DNA from: Udeniomyces pyricola
Lineage: Eukaryota > Basidiomycota > Tremellomycetes > Cystofilobasidiales > Mrakiaceae
NCBI GenBank assembly: GCA_039545295.1
Contig: BCIK01000011.1
Coordinates: 848,853 to 912,852, forward strand
Direction of reading: 5' to 3'
Length of the DNA: 64,000 nucleotides
This document shows, in pieces, positions 20,979 through 39,974 of the stretch (the first letter of the stretch is position 1; every line of letters starts with the position of its first letter). The notes under the pieces are model-generated. The model made no database searches and had not been told where the DNA came from. It saw nothing but the letters and a program-made list of their open reading frames with translations. Both the position numbers and the translations under genes were made by a program.

Positions 20979-23139
20979 ATGGCGCTCGAAAAGGTCTCTT
21001 CCAACAAGACGTTTGGCGGTTCCATCACCAAATACAAGTTCGACGTCAGTCCCCTCTTCTTGCTCCTCTGCCTTTGTCATCCACCTTTGGCTCCATCTCG
21101 TCCTCTTCCCCATGACCTTCCCTCGAACCTATACTCGGACTTCATCATTATCTATCTGAACGCCTTGAACATACTTCACAACGCTTCGTATTGATCGTGA
21201 TGAGAACAGGCAAAGACATTGGGATCTCTCTCGACCAACTTCAACGTCTTCCTTCCTACATCAGCCTCGGCGACCTCGCCTGTCCCTGTCCTGTACTGGC
21301 TCGCAGGATTGACATGCAACGAAGACAGTTCGTATCCGATCTTTCTCCGTCAAACTCCAGATCTCATCTTGGTCAATTGAGCTTCAGCGCTTTACATGCT
21401 CATCGATTCTAATTTCTCCCTTGAATTTCTCGCCTTACTACTTCGTTCAACTTCTTGGGTTTGTTTACTATGAGCACAGCTGCTGCATTCAAGTCGGGCA
21501 TCATCGCCGCGGCTTCCAAGCACGCTTTGGCAGTCGTCTTCCCGGACACATCCCCTCGAGGCGCCGGTGTCGATGGGGAGGATGACGATTGGGACTTTGG
21601 AACAGGTGGGTTTTCTAAAGCTGTCGAAAGCAACGACAACGCTTCTTTCCTCTTTTATTTGAGAAAGTTCGAGTAACCTGGCCGGACGCTCGGTTTGCGC
21701 TTACACATATTTTTGTATTTGTTTATTTGTTTCCCTTCCTGTTGGATTGGTACGCTCGTCGGTCTCCTTACTTGTTTTTCGTGCGGCTCATCTCAACTCA
21801 GGCGCTGGGTTCTACCTCAACGCGACATCGGACAAGTTCAAGACCCACTACAACATGTATGACTTCCTCACCCAGGAGCTTCCTAGCGCTATCGAGTCTG
21901 CAAACTTGGGTATCGACCGAAAGGTACTTGTCCTTTCGCACTTGGGATCTCCATCAATCCGAGGGCCAACGTGATTGACGCTCAAATGATGGGATTTTTC
22001 GAATCGACTTTGGGGACGGGACAGCGGACATCTCTTATCGGTCACTCCATGGGCGGCCATGGGGCTCTGACCCTATACCTCAAGTCAGCTCCAGGAACCT
22101 ACGCTTCAGCCTCGGCATTCGCTCCTATCGCGTACGTAGACCCTTGCTTTGAGCCCTGAGCTACCTCTTCTCGAGAGGGTATTCCACATGACTTCAGCTC
22201 TCAACCGTATGCACACCTGGAAAACAGGCAAGAAGACGAGGCTAACATTCCCTTTATCTCGATTGCTCTTTCTGTTTCTTCCTCTTTTTGTCATCGTTTT
22301 TTTTTTTGTCCCTCTCTTTATTTATTTTTTCTCGACGCATCTAGGAACCCAACCAAGTGCCCCTGGGGAGAGAAAGCCTTCCAAGGCTACCTCGCCGACC
22401 CCATCCGCGAAGGCCCTACATGGGATGCGACGTGTCTGCTCGAGACGACCGCCCTGCCAAAGGCCGAGATTCAAATCCTCGTCGACTTTGGCACGGGAGA
22501 CGATTTTTATAAGAAGGGACAGGTGAGGACGAATCGGTTTGAGGGTCTGTTGATGAGTGGGGTAGAGAACGGCTGGTTCGACCAGGATCTTCTTTGCTGA
22601 CGGCGGCCAGATGTAGGGGTGAGGAGGGAAAGAGGGGGTTGATTGGGTAGTATGAGAGAAAGTAAGAAGCAAGCTGATCATCGATTTCCCTTCTTCCTCT
22701 CCTCGTTTTCCCTTCTGAATCTTACCTCATCCTACCTCCCAAATGTCTCCCCCCTCTCTCCTCTTATCTTTGAGTCAACTCCAGCTCCTGCCCGAGAACT
22801 TTGAGGCGAAAGCTCGGGAGCTCCAACTCGGACCGGACCAAGTCCAGATCCGATCCCAAGATGCCTACGATCACAGCTACTACTTTGTACGTCCTTTTCT
22901 CGAAAAACCCCTCCTTTCGATCTTCTTTCAATTTCCCGATTACCTCCTTTCCCTACGTTTCGCAGTTCGGGGCTTTTCCACATCAGTGACTGACACCCTC
23001 TCTATATATAACTTTCTTGGATGGTTCCTCTTTGACTCTGCTTTTTTTTTTTTTTTGGTTCTCGCCTGTTTCGTCTGGACAGATCTCGACGTTCATTGAC
23101 GAACACGTCGCATTTGCTGCTCGGGCTCTCGGCGTCTGA
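20979..23139 (+). CDS. S-formylglutathione hydrolase (EC 3.1.2.12)
   Basis: Exons 20979-21044, 21210-21327, 21480-21605, 21802-21923, 22025-22131, 22345-22522, 22785-22886 and 23083-23139 join in frame to 291 residues, close to the usual ~280-300. This cytosolic alpha/beta-hydrolase (esterase D family) splits S-formylglutathione to formate and glutathione, the second step of glutathione-dependent formaldehyde removal. Landmarks: [15 protein letters not shown] (oxyanion region), [35 protein letters not shown], the nucleophile elbow [28 protein letters not shown], the catalytic-Asp segment DFGTGDDFY and the catalytic-His segment YDHSYYF. All triad residues are present. Introns are longer than in neighbouring genes (up to about 260 bp). 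Confidence 0.95.
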
Positions 23140-23991
23140 TGCTCCTATTACTACTTCTACAACATCAGCAGCATTCAACCGAAGCCATTGTCGACCGGAC
23201 CGACCGCCTCGATCTTTGAAAGGCCACGTAGTAAAAGCTGACAGTCGATAACGATGATAATGATAACGAACGATTGATTCCGAAGGAGAAGCAAAGCAAA
23301 AGAATGTTTTTTTTTTCGTTTTTTTTTCTTTTCAAGTGATTAAGTTGAGTAGCTTGGGGCTTGATTTTTCTTTTCCCTACTTTCTTTCTTTCCTTGTGGG
23401 CGTTGATGATGATGGGTGAGTCGAGGGCTAAGGAAAAGAAAGTGGAAAAGGAGACGTTCGAGATAAATCATGAATTAGAGAGAGAGAAGAAAAGGGGCGG
23501 GGGTATGGTTAAGCAGAGACAAAGCCAATTCAACAAAGGACACGAAGCAAAAAAGGAGAAGAAGAAGAAGACGAAAAAGGAAGAAGGGAGAGAGATCGAG
23601 AAGAGGATACGACACGGCGATTAAGACAAAAGAGGTCGACTGAGATGGGAAGCAGATCCAGAGGAATAGACCGAATGAATAAGACTGTTATCGAACCAAA
23701 CGCGGGGAGAAGCTAAGAAGGAACAGAACGATGGCGGAACGAGATGGGGTGTAGAAGAGGAGATGACTGTGTTGGGAGCAAGGCAGAGACGCACATGTCG
23801 GAGAACGAGGGAAGGAAAGGATGGGGGGGGGGGGNGGGACCAGAATGCAGGACCTTAAAGCAGGATAGTATACACCCACACAGGAGAAGGACGAAAAAAA
23901 AAAAGAGCATAAGGTCTACCCCTTACTACCTCCGTCGCCGTCGTGTAGAAGATGATGATACCGCATTGCCCTTTTGTGTGTGTGTTTTCTA
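23140..23991. other. Convergent intergenic region, purine-rich, with a G run containing N
   Basis: About 850 bp between two 3' ends. From about 23400 to 23640 the + strand is dominated by A and G (AAGAAGAAGAAGAAGACG, GAGAGAGAGAAG), a marked strand asymmetry. At about 23822-23837 there is a run of G interrupted by one N. No credible gene is visible. Poly-T tracts near 23310-23330 may belong to the 3' end of the hydrolase transcript. Confidence 0.6.
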
Positions 23992-29895
<5,904 letters not shown>

Positions 29896-30244
29896 GGTGT
29901 GCTGGAGAAGATGAGGGATGATATGTTGTGTATGTACAGTCGTTGATCATGTTCAACTCTCCGTGCGCCAGTCGCGTCCAGTCCGGAGCTCGGAGCTTTT
30001 AATTCGCGCGCGTTGACACGTTGACACGTCGACCCACACGTCTTTGATGTGTCGGCCATATCATCGATTCATTCATAACGACGACAGTAGGTATATTCCT
30101 ATTTACATTGACTTTTTGGGTCCAATAACACACACACGAATATATACCTTCGCATTCCATAACTTCATTCGTACAACACCCAATCGTTCATTTGTCCTTG
30201 CTTTTCCCATTCTAATCGTGCTCCCCTTCACTCGCTGTTTTCGT
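29896..30244. other. Intergenic between GET1 and SMC3 (promoter of SMC3)
   Basis: About 350 bp, with the 3' end of GET1 on the right and the SMC3 start on the left, both genes on the minus strand. A short GC-rich palindromic-looking patch (ACACGTTGACACGTCGACCC near 30016-30035) lies about 120 bp before the SMC3 ATG. It resembles the MluI-type G1/S boxes of fungi only loosely, so I do not claim a site. Confidence 0.45.
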
Positions 30245-31459
30245 CTAATCGAGATCGAGTTGAGGCTCGAGATCCACCGGAAGTTCCGGTCGAGCTACCC
30301 TCTGCCTTGGTGCCCGTGAAGGCTTCTCGCCCGCTGACGATGGCGTCGTGGGCATGGGTGGCGTCGCACCGAACGCGCCGAACGGATTGCTGCCTGGAGC
30401 GGGAGCTGCATCAAGGCAAAGATTAGAACATGCATCAGCTTTTGTGATTATTGACTTTTCGGGATACATATATCCTATACAGCCAGGTTCGTTGCTAGTT
30501 GATCATTGATATTGACTTACCGGCTGGCTCAGATGATGGCATGAAGTCGCGAACCACCTCTTCCACGGCCTTGATTGAACGCTTGCAGACCATTGACCAC
30601 GCCGCCGACGAAATGGCACCTTTGGGGGAAAAAATCGAGATAGGTACATCAAGAGCAAGACGATAAGTACGTGATTCCACAGGGCTCACAACACAACCGC
30701 AAGCGACTGAATACAGCGACAAACCTTTAGGCGCAAACGGCAGGCTGAACCACCACGCCATACCCGGACCCAGCCAGCCCTTGGGCAGGTAAAAGACAGC
30801 TTGCTTGCGGTACCAGAAGACGAGAAGGAGCTGAAGACCCGTTGTTAGGACCCAAACGGTTGTCGAAGCTGACTTGTTGAAGGTTGCCTTTGAGGTCTGA
30901 AGCGAGCCATCTGATGTAGAGAGATCGTCCCACCAAAAGGCAAGGGACGGACACGTCAGCTGTGCTCACAAACTCGGCTGAAGCTCCACGCTGGTACGAC
31001 CGACGAAGACGCACTGGTCTTTTCTAGCTCAGCAACAAGCTTGTCGAGCTTGCGTCGTAGCTTGGCCCACTTGGCAAACTCTTGCTGAGACGAGGTTCCA
31101 TCGAGCTCCAGTTTGGCCCGGAGGAGATCCCCTTTGAGTTGGCGTTGGTGAGCAAGGGTGGCCGAGCCGAGGAAGGTTTGGTACAGAGAAAAGAGCTGGA
31201 AGTAGGTGGTGTTGATGGGGTGGAATGGGTAAGCCAAACGCGAGGAAAGGGTCAATTTGAGTTGCAGGGACTCTGGAGATCAGGCAGGAGATATAGAATA
31301 GCTGGCCAGCGCGAATTAAGGGAAGAGAGAGGAAGGGGAGGGGGGGGGGGGATTGATGGGGTGAGCCGGACTGACGGCGTCGATTAGGAGTGATTTGCCT
31401 ATCCACTGGAGGATCTCTGTGCCGAGGACAGAGAGGAAGATGGCGAGGGCGAGATGCAT
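30245..31459 (-). CDS. GET1: GET1/WRB-like ER receptor subunit for tail-anchored proteins
   Basis: Small ER membrane protein whose family works with GET2 to receive tail-anchored proteins from the GET3 ATPase. Exon 1 (31459-31376) encodes a hydrophobic start (MHLALAIFLSVLGTEIL). Exon 2 (31270 to about 30968) encodes the cytosolic coiled coil characteristic of Get1: LAHQRQLKGDLLRAKLELDG and EFAKWAKLRRKLDKLVAELE. Exon 3 carries the second membrane region (VWVLTTGLQLLLVFWYRKQA, FYLPKGWLGPG) and FSLPFAPK; exon 4 has ISSAAWSMVCKRSI, a usual Get1 end. A proline-rich tail of about 60 residues follows. Intron 1 has a run of C on the sense strand. The middle splice sites are chosen by frame and family fit. 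GET1 and NTE1 are divergent. Confidence 0.85.
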
Positions 31460-31927
31460 GGTGGGTGAAAGGGGGGGGGGGATACAATGATGATGGTGAT
31501 GGCGATGGTATGAGATATATATATTACATGCAGTATCTATCATGCCAGCTCATCTTGAAACGATCGATTCATCCGCGCGGCTGGTGACCGGTGATGCAGT
31601 CTCATGATGGTCGCGTGTTGACTGGAGGGGTCACAAGTGGCGTCGCAGCACAGCTTGGGAGGAAAGCTGTGAGGGGGTGTGACGCGTGCAGCTGAGTGTT
31701 GGCTTGGTGTTGGACGCGCCGGCAAGAGAAGCTTATACGCTCCCTGACCGGATGACGATGAATCGATTGCCCTCGTACTCGTACTGTAAATCTTGATCTT
31801 CCTTGGACCGACTCATCCAATCCGTACCTCCCCCGGCGGCTGCTACCATTGGCTCATCCTTCACAGTGACCCTAGATTCTCCATCGACGAGGCATCTTTA
31901 TTTTTTCCTTTTGGAGCTATCGCCACC
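31460..31927. promoter_or_regulatory. Shared divergent promoter, GET1 and NTE1
   Basis: The 468 bp between the two start codons hold both promoters. A run of about 11 G (31471-31481) lies immediately upstream of GET1, and short GATGATGGTGATGGCGATGG repeats follow near 31489-31508. No coding signal is convincing here. Confidence 0.55.
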
Positions 31928-34900
31928 ATGGCCGACGCCTCCTTCACCGTCAGCCTCGCCAGCATCGCTTCCTCGGCCACTCCCATTCCTTCTTCGCCCT
32001 CCTCCGTCGACTTGACGCTCGGCAATCCTCTCCTCTCCCTCGTCGCTGCCCTCATCCGAGCCGCCATCTACGTCCTTCAAATCTTCAAGAATCTCATCGC
32101 ATTCGCCACGCTCACTCTTCCCCGACTCGTCGTCACCATCCTTCACTTTAGTTGGACGCTTCAGCTCAACTTCCCCGTTCTGCTCTTCCTCGGCGCGCTC
32201 GTCCCTGTACTGCTCTTCCTCCTCGTCCGGTTCAAGTACCTCAACAAATACACCTCGCTCAAGGAAGCCCCGTAAGTAATCTTTCCCTTCTCGCACGTGT
32301 TATATCGCCCCCTAGGAGGCCCTGACGAGCTTCGGTCGAGCCGTCAATTGCGCAACAAGGGCAGGCGTACTTCCCCGCTTCTTCCGGACCGAGTTGACGC
32401 GTCGTCGCTTCGTCCCTCTTGCTCCTTTCTTCATCTAGTCTTCCCAAGCCAGATAAAAAGTCGCTTCACCCAGACGTTCTCTCGGATACGGCTTCTACTC
32501 CGCTTCACAATTACCTCGACGAGTTCCTTTCTGCCATCCGAATCTTTGGCTTCCTCGAGAAACCAGTCAGTCGGTCGGCCCTGGATATTGGATCCCTCTT
32601 CTCGCTACCGCAATCCAGGCTGATGTCGCGACGTTTCTGCTTGCTTCCCAATCTTGCAGGTTTTCCATGAGCTCAGTCGACATCTTCAAACCCGTCGGTT
32701 GATTGCAGGCGACTCACTGTCTCTCGATTCCAACGACAAGTCATTTTACTGCGTCGTCGATGGGTGAGTTCTTCGTCACCTGATAAGCAGCCTCTCATCG
32801 CCTTGTACTCAACCTTGGCTCATATACCATATTCGTACGTGAACTACGTTTTCAGTCATGTTCAAGTGTTCGCTCCTTCACCCCCGACACCGGCAAGCTC
32901 TACAAATCAATTTGGCTTCCAGCCCAACGCGTCCAACTCGGACGAAGATGAGCCCCCTCTGAACGGGTATGACCTTCTGACCGAAGTCTCGTCTGGTGGT
33001 ACACTCTCTTCCCTCTTTACCATCTTGTCCCTCTTCACCGAGGACGTCCGACTTTCCTGGGACTCTGACGAATCGCCCCCGTCCGATGGTGAAGGGCATG
33101 ATACGCCTTTGGGAGACCATGTAAGGAGAGGCCAGCGCGGGGATGACGAGGATGTGTCCGAGTTTGATTTGAGCAGAGCCGACCACGGACAGTTTTCATC
33201 CTCTAATGCTTCGGACAACGGAGATAATGAGAGTGTTGACACAGCTACACCCAATTTCCGGCCGACTCACCCATTCTCGCTCGAGGAAAGCCCCAAGCTT
33301 GGTCCGCGTCTCACCAGCAGAAGCAGCTCGTTTGGTCCGAGCGCGAGCGTAGCGAGCAGCGTGGGAGGTCCCAGGTTCACGGGTGGAGGCGGCATGGAGG
33401 AAGAGAAGGGGACGGTCGCGAGGGCTACAGGTGACTGGATCTTTTTGCCTCGATCGCTTCCGTGACGGTCGGTCCAGTCAAGGCAAGATGTATTGATCCG
33501 ATCGATCCGTCTCACCTCCTTTTCTTCCTTTCGCAGTCGATACCACCCTCGCGGTCATTCCTGCTGATGCATTCAGGCGTCTGACGCGCAAGTTTCCCAA
33601 AGCTAGTGCACATATCGTTCAGGGTGCGTCTTCCGCCTTTCGATTTGCATCACCTGAGCTTGCAGAAATCAAGCGACTGACCTCATCGTAATCTGGCCTC
33701 TCTCGGCTTGAGCAGTCATTCTTACTCGATTCTCTCGAGTGACCTTCACTACCGCTCATCAGTATCTGGGGCTCACAGCTGAAGGTTCGTCGTTTGGCGT
33801 GTTGTGTTTGAATTCGGGAAGACAAGACAGATCGTATTGAAACGCCTTTGACTGCTTGATTGTTCAGTTCTCCGGGCAGAATCCTCCCTCAACAGCCTTG
33901 TTTCTCATCCATTGCCTGCTGGATTCTACGAAGGCGGCGGTATGGAGGCTTTACGAGAGAAGTTCCGACCCGAGACTAAGACTACTCGTGGCGGTCGCAA
34001 GTCAGATGAAGAGGAGAATGGTCCCGAGAGCGAGGCTGACTACTTCAGTCTCAAGAGGAGACGAGATCAGTCTGGTGGCGATATCTCGTCCAGAAGAGAG
34101 AGCTCCTCAAACTCGAGTACCCCCGGTCAACATACTCCGGCTGCTACCCGGACACCCGCTGCGAGGGTCGCAGCGCTTTCGATGGAACCGATCCGAACGA
34201 CCAAAACGAGTTCTCCCACCTCGTTCTACACACCCATCCCTCCAGCATCATCGCATCACCATCTCAGCTCGACGCCCAAGCCCAAGCCCAAGACTCCCTT
34301 GTCCAACGGAACGCCGTTCATGTCAGATCAACCGTTCACTTCTCAGTCCCGCTCTTTTCAGCCCGTGTTCCGCCGGTCTTCTACCAGACGCCAGGTCCAG
34401 GCTGGCGATCTTCTCAGCATGGCGAACGAAGATGATTCTTTCTATCGCCCGCATATCTTCGGACCGGTCACGCCTAAGCCAATTCACTGGGGTAAGAACG
34501 ATTCCTCAGGGGCTAGCAATTCGAGGTCCAGAGCCATCTCGACGACGCGGCGGACGAACGGTCTTTCCACCACCAATATTCGTGCGGGCTCGGGCTCAAG
34601 TGTTATGGCCGACTTCAATCTCCGCGATGCCGTCATGTCGTCTCTTGCAAAATCGATCGGCCTCATTCAGCCTCCCCGGCCAGAGTCAACGACCACGTCG
34701 ATGAGCAACTCGCCCTTTCCACCGCCGTCCGGATCGGTATCGATGACATCCTCCCCACCGCTTTCTGCCCAGCGATCAGCCATATTCAACTCCAGTTTCG
34801 GTCCGCTTAGCATGCTGCAGCGTTCCATGGGCGGGAGCCGAGGAAACGACGACGAGACGAGCTCGATGGCGACTGGGGTCAGCAGCGGATGGGGTGCAGC

Positions 34901-37900
34901 AAACGGAGAGGGACAGGAGGAACTTGAGAACGAGGTTGAAATCCTCTTCTTCCCTAAGGGAGAGCTCATCGTTCGCGAAGGCGAGAAGAACGCGGGTCTG
35001 TTCTTCGTCATCGATGGTTTCCTCGAGGTAGGTTTGCGCGGCGGGTTTCGGCACTCTAACCCACCAAGGGTGTTTTCTTGCTCATGCTTTCATATCCGTT
35101 CCAATTGTGTCTTGTGTGATTAGGTGTCCATTCCCCCGCCCAACCGACCCAAGGCGAGTCAGACCGGGACCTCGCCTGCTACGGCCAAGTCGTCTAAGAC
35201 TGCCTCACCTGCCTCAGCCAAAGCAGGCAAGCAGCTTCCAACGCTTGGGGGCAAGCGTGCTCCTCCCAAGCCGACCAACTTCAGTCCTCCACCCGTTGCT
35301 CCGGGATCAACGCATCTCTATACCGTCAAGCCGGGAGGCATCGCGGGATACCTCAGTGCCCTTAGCAACTCGGCCTCTTACGTTGACTTGAGGTGCGGCC
35401 TGGTTCAGTCATCTTCCTGCACGGACATGCGAGAGACCTCATGGTCAAAAAGCAAATGCTGACGTTGTTAATGAGGCTGTCACTCAATTCATCAGAGCCA
35501 AGACAGACATTTACGTCGGATTCCTTCCTGCCGACGCACTCGAACGACTTCTGGAGCGAAGGCCGATTGTACTCTTGACGCTCGCAAAGCGATTGATCTC
35601 TCTCCTTTCGCCGCTTGGTGTGTCTCACTCTACCTCCTCCACAGTTTATCGTCCTTGACTTAGAACTCCAGCGCTGACCATCTTGCGTTGTTCCTTAGTC
35701 CTCCACATTGATGCCTCGCTCGACTGGGTACAACTCAATGCCGGTCAAGTTCTATATCGACAGGGTGATCCTGCAGATTCCATCTACATCGTCATCAATG
35801 GGCGTCTCCGTGCCCTCCAGGAGACAGAAGCTGGGGGGGCCGTCGAGACCGTAGCCGAACACGGTCAAGGGGAGAGTGTTGGGTATGTACCACGCATCGC
35901 TTGCTGTCCTCGTTATACAGACGTCATGGTGCCGTACACTAACCACAGTCAGCTACGAATTCACAATTTTTTTTCTGTACATGCAGAGAGTTGGACGTTA
36001 TCACTACCACTCCTCGAAGCAACACTGTTCACGCCATTCGAGATACCGAGCTTGCCCGGATGCCTATGACCCTCTTCAATGCAATTTCAATCAGGTTCGT
36101 CCATGTGCTACTATTTCTTGAGGCCTGATCCAACCAGCCCTTAACTTTTGCCTGTCGTTGTTCCAGACATCCAGCTACGACTATCAAATTCCTTCGTCTT
36201 ATTGCCTCGCGAGTCACCAAAGAAGTCGACGACCGAAAGCAGCGACCTCCGCCCGGTGCTCCTGGCGGGATCGAGGTTACTCCTTCCAACCTCAACCTCA
36301 AAACAGTCGCCATCCTGCCAAGTTCCCGCAACGTTCCCGTTGCCGCGTTTGCGACCAAGTTGAGGGCAGCGCTCGAGGACCTAGGCAGTCCGACGGCTTA
36401 CCTCGATCAGGCCACGGTCATGAGACACCTTGGGCGGCACACGTTCTCGACCATGGGCAAACTCAAGGTGAGTCAATGAGCGAACATCCTCCTTATCGTG
36501 TTTTGATTCCCTTGCTAACGTTTTCTGGGTTGTCTCCTCTGATCACAGGTCGCTGGCTGGGTAAATCGTCCCGCTTATTGATCGGTTGGCTCGTCTCCAA
36601 ACTAACTCGTTCATAAACTTTCTTCTCAACCAGCTTGCTGAACAAGAACAAAAATACAAGATGGTCCTCTACGTTGCCGACACGGCCGTCAGTTCTCAGT
36701 GGACTGTGACGTGCATCCGCCAGGTAAGTTCTTTCTGACCCATCCAATTGCTTTGTGCCTCCATTTTTTGTGTCCACTGACTGACTCTCTTGATGATCTT
36801 CTCTTTATTTCTTTCTGATCAGGCTGATTACATCATGGTCGTAGGCATGGGAGACGATCCGAGTGTCGGCGAGTATGAAAAACTATTGCTTGCAACCAAG
36901 ACGACTGCGAGGAAAGAGCTCGTCCTCTTGCATCCTGATCGATCCGTGCCGTCAGGTTCGACCCGACCTTGGCTTAAGGCAAGTATTCATAGTTACCTGC
37001 GCTTTGGCGATAAACGTGTATGGCTAGTGTAGCTAACGACATACGCATCGATCTATGCGCTTGGCTTTGGCAGGAGCGTTCGTGGATTTCTCAGCACTTT
37101 CACCTTGGTAGGCACTCTTCATACGATCGAACGTGTGTTTGGCTTCAAGAGCGGATGAATGACGATTCTGGAACTAATTTCCCTGATTGTTCCGAACTTG
37201 CAGAGCTTCCTGGGCTAGTGCTACCTTCCAAATCGACCCCGATCGAATTTGACCCTGCAGCTGTCGTTGCCTTCAAACACCTTCGAGACAAGGTCCAAAC
37301 GCAAATGAAGCGATTCAAAGGACTCCGACCAATGGGCCGTGCCAGGTCACCGCCTCATCTCGACGACTTTGCGAGGCTGGCGAGAAGGCTCTGCGGGACG
37401 AGTATCGGTGTTGTGTTAGGAGGAGGAGGAGGAAAGGGAATCTCGCATCTGGTGAGTGTTGTTCGATGCTCGTATGATTCTTGAGTATTGCTGTGATTTT
37501 TTGGATCACGCTCATCTATCTCTCATATTATCCAGGGTTTCCTTCAAGCGATGGAAGACGAAGGTGTTCCCATTGACATGATCGGAGGCTGCTCCATTGG
37601 CGCCTTCATCGGTGGTCTTTATGCAAAGGATGGTTCGTCAGCGCTCGGTCATATATACTTCTTCGGACTAGCTAGTGAGACGCTGACTTGGTTCTTGATT
37701 TGCGTCTTTGTGTAGCAAATCTCTTGGCTACTACGGGCAGGACCAAACAGTTCTCCGGTCGAATGGCTAACGTTTGGCGGTACGGCATATCTGTTCTAAG
37801 ACTCTAGGCGTCACCTGATCCGCAAACTCGTCACTGATTGGTGTCTTTCTTGCAGATTGTTGAGTGATGTCACGTTCCCGACCATCTCATACACTACGGG

Positions 37901-39345
37901 ACACGAGGTTTGTTCACCTCCCCTCTTTCTTCTTCTTTAGAGCCAACAGACAACGGCCGACTCGTTTCTGACACCTGACCTGACACCTGACCTGACACCT
38001 GACCTGACACCTGACCTGACATCCCATGCACACGACAGTTTAACCGAGGAATCTTCAAAGCCTTCAACGACGTTCACCTCGAAGATCTCTGGCTTCCATT
38101 CTTTTGCAACTCGACCTCGCTCAATTTCAACCGGATGGAGGTCCACACGACGGGATATGCCTGGAGAGCGGTCAGGGCTAGCATGACGTGAGATGATGTG
38201 CAGTCCTCGGATATGTCTATCGTCAGCTTGGGTGGACTGACAACTTTGTTTTTCGTGTTTGGTTATTTCAGTCTCGCTGGTTTGCTGCCACCGCTGTCTG
38301 AGAATGGAAACAGTATGGCCCCGTTTCAAAGCTAGTCCGCCGACGCATGTCTGTCTTCTTTAAAGTTAATGTCTCCTTGGCTCTCTGTATTTCCTCAATA
38401 GTGCTCGTTGATGGAGGCTACGTCGACAATTTGCCATGCTTAACCATGAAAGCCATGGGTGCCTCTCGGGTCTTTGCGATTGACGTTGGCGGTATCGACG
38501 ACAGCTCTCTCCGAAGTTACGGTGATTCGGTCTCTGGCTTCTGGATCTTACTCAACAAGTACGGCCGTCAGGTTTTGTTTTGTGGTGCCTTACCCGAGAG
38601 GACTTCACGTTTAAGACGGTTTACCACTTCGACTCTACTGATCGCTTGTTGATTCTGTTTCTTTAGATTCAACCCGTGGTATCGACCGAATTCGGGTCCT
38701 CTTACTCTGACCGAAGTCACTGGCCGATTGACCTAGTTCGTTGCATCTGTTTTACGAGCTAGCTCTTTGCAAAGCTTGCAGTGACCTCGAGACTGAAAGT
38801 TCGTTCTTCCGTTGGACCTACTTACAGCATCTCGTCAATCAAGTCACTCGAGGAAGCCAAAGCTATGCCAGGCGTACTCTACCAGGCGATGCCGATTCAA
38901 TCGTACGACACCCTGGGATCCTTTGGCAAATTTGATGAGTCAGTTCACCAGTCGTTTTTCTTTTTTTTTTCTGGGGGAAAAGGGGGGGGGGGGGGGGGGN
39001 GGGNGGATGGGTTTAATTTAGTTTACAAGATTGCTGTGACTGACGCGTGGGCGCTTTTCGGTTGCCTCTCACTCCTCAGAATTTTCAGCATCGGTCTCAT
39101 TGCTGCGACCAAGCAGATCGCCGCCTGGAAGTCACAAGGTAAGGCATGCGCTTAGCGACTCGTTCTTTTTCTCTGGCTTCACGCCCTTTACCAGGTTGTT
39201 GAAATGAGACTGAATTCGTTTGATCGCGATACCACTCATTTGATGGCTCTTCACAGGCAAACTTCCGACAGGCTTCCTCGAAGGCCATACCGTTAGTGGA
39301 CGGAGGGCTAAGAATTCAATTCGACTCCGAAGGAACTCCATCTAG
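31928..39345 (+). CDS. NTE1: NTE1-type lysophospholipase (neuropathy target esterase family)
   Basis: Large ER membrane serine esterase that deacylates phosphatidylcholine and lysophosphatidylcholine. The gene has about 20 exons; exon 1 is 31928-32271 and exon 2 is 32439-32565. The N-terminus has two hydrophobic stretches, including [20 protein letters not shown]. Three cyclic-nucleotide-binding-like modules follow, for example [39 protein letters not shown] and [20 protein letters not shown], the first two separated by a long Ser-rich insert. The C-terminal patatin domain shows the oxyanion loop [20 protein letters not shown], the nucleophile motif [15 protein letters not shown] (GxSxG) and the catalytic-Asp motif [11 protein letters not shown]. 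The C-terminus reads [12 protein letters not shown], then [17 protein letters not shown]. The Cys before the catalytic Ser replaces the usual Thr. Introns contain a 12-bp minisatellite (37969-38016) and a long G run with N (about 38980-39006). Confidence 0.95.
37969..38016. repeat. 12-bp tandem repeat inside an NTE1 intron
   Basis: Four perfect head-to-tail copies of TGACACCTGACC, followed by a partial fifth, lie in the intron of about 127 bp between GHE and FNRGIF of NTE1. The array fills more than a third of the intron and ends about 20 bp before the acceptor. Read on the other strand it gives a GVRS repeat in an open frame, which is not a gene. Confidence 0.95.
38978..39006. repeat. Poly-G tract with two N in an NTE1 intron
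   Basis: More than 20 G in a row interrupted by N at 39000 and 39004, about 40 bp after the donor of the intron that precedes the [12 protein letters not shown] exon. The N bases show that the true length was not resolved. Confidence 0.95.
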
Positions 39346-39974
39346 CGTTTTCGCCAAGAAACAAAGAAAAGGATTCATATATACAGAGAAAAAAAAGTTC
39401 AATGTCTTTTCCGCGCTTGCTTCCTTTACTCTCTCATGCATGTGCTTCGCTCATCCACTTGGGAGAGAATCGCTCGAGAGAAGCAGATCGTCTTTCAGGG
39501 GTTTTGGTTCTCATTGGATCTGATTTTCGGTCTCAACCGTAGTCTTGTGTATCCAAATTCATGCTTACGTACTCACCCTATAGATGTCATTACAATCATG
39601 CATATCAGTCGCGAGTGCGGAGAAGAGAAAGAGAGAAAATTGAGAAAGACAACGCTAGTCTGCATGATAATTTGCCGAGTCCAACCGCTCTTTAGGGTCT
39701 CCACGCATGTCTTCTATCTAACTTCTGACAGGATTTATGAGCGGTCAGCGTGTCAGTTGGCTTTTCGCTTGTAGGGCATGTCGGGGCGCGGTGTGTTCGA
39801 CTTCTTTGGTTTTCTCCGTGTATATGTCTCTGTTTGTATGTATGCGTGTACGGTATGAATGGCATAACAATGATTGGCATTCTCGTTGCCATCAGGTGCC
39901 AATATGGCAATGTCGTTTGACACTCTTTGCCTCCAAGCGATTGAAGGTTCATCGATAGTTGTCTCTGAGGGATC
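39346..39974. other. Convergent intergenic region NTE1 / UTP11
   Basis: About 630 bp between two 3' ends. It is AT-richer than its surroundings and holds only short, low-quality open frames (for example 39436-39774 on +) without recognisable features. I read it as two 3' untranslated regions. Confidence 0.55.

Noticed and set aside
30010..30040. Possible MluI-type cell-cycle box upstream of SMC3
   Set aside because: The GACACGTTGACACGTCGACC patch lacks a clear ACGCGT core; too weak to call.
37937..38329. GVRS-repeat protein on the minus strand
   Set aside because: It is only the 12-bp intronic minisatellite of NTE1 read on the other strand.
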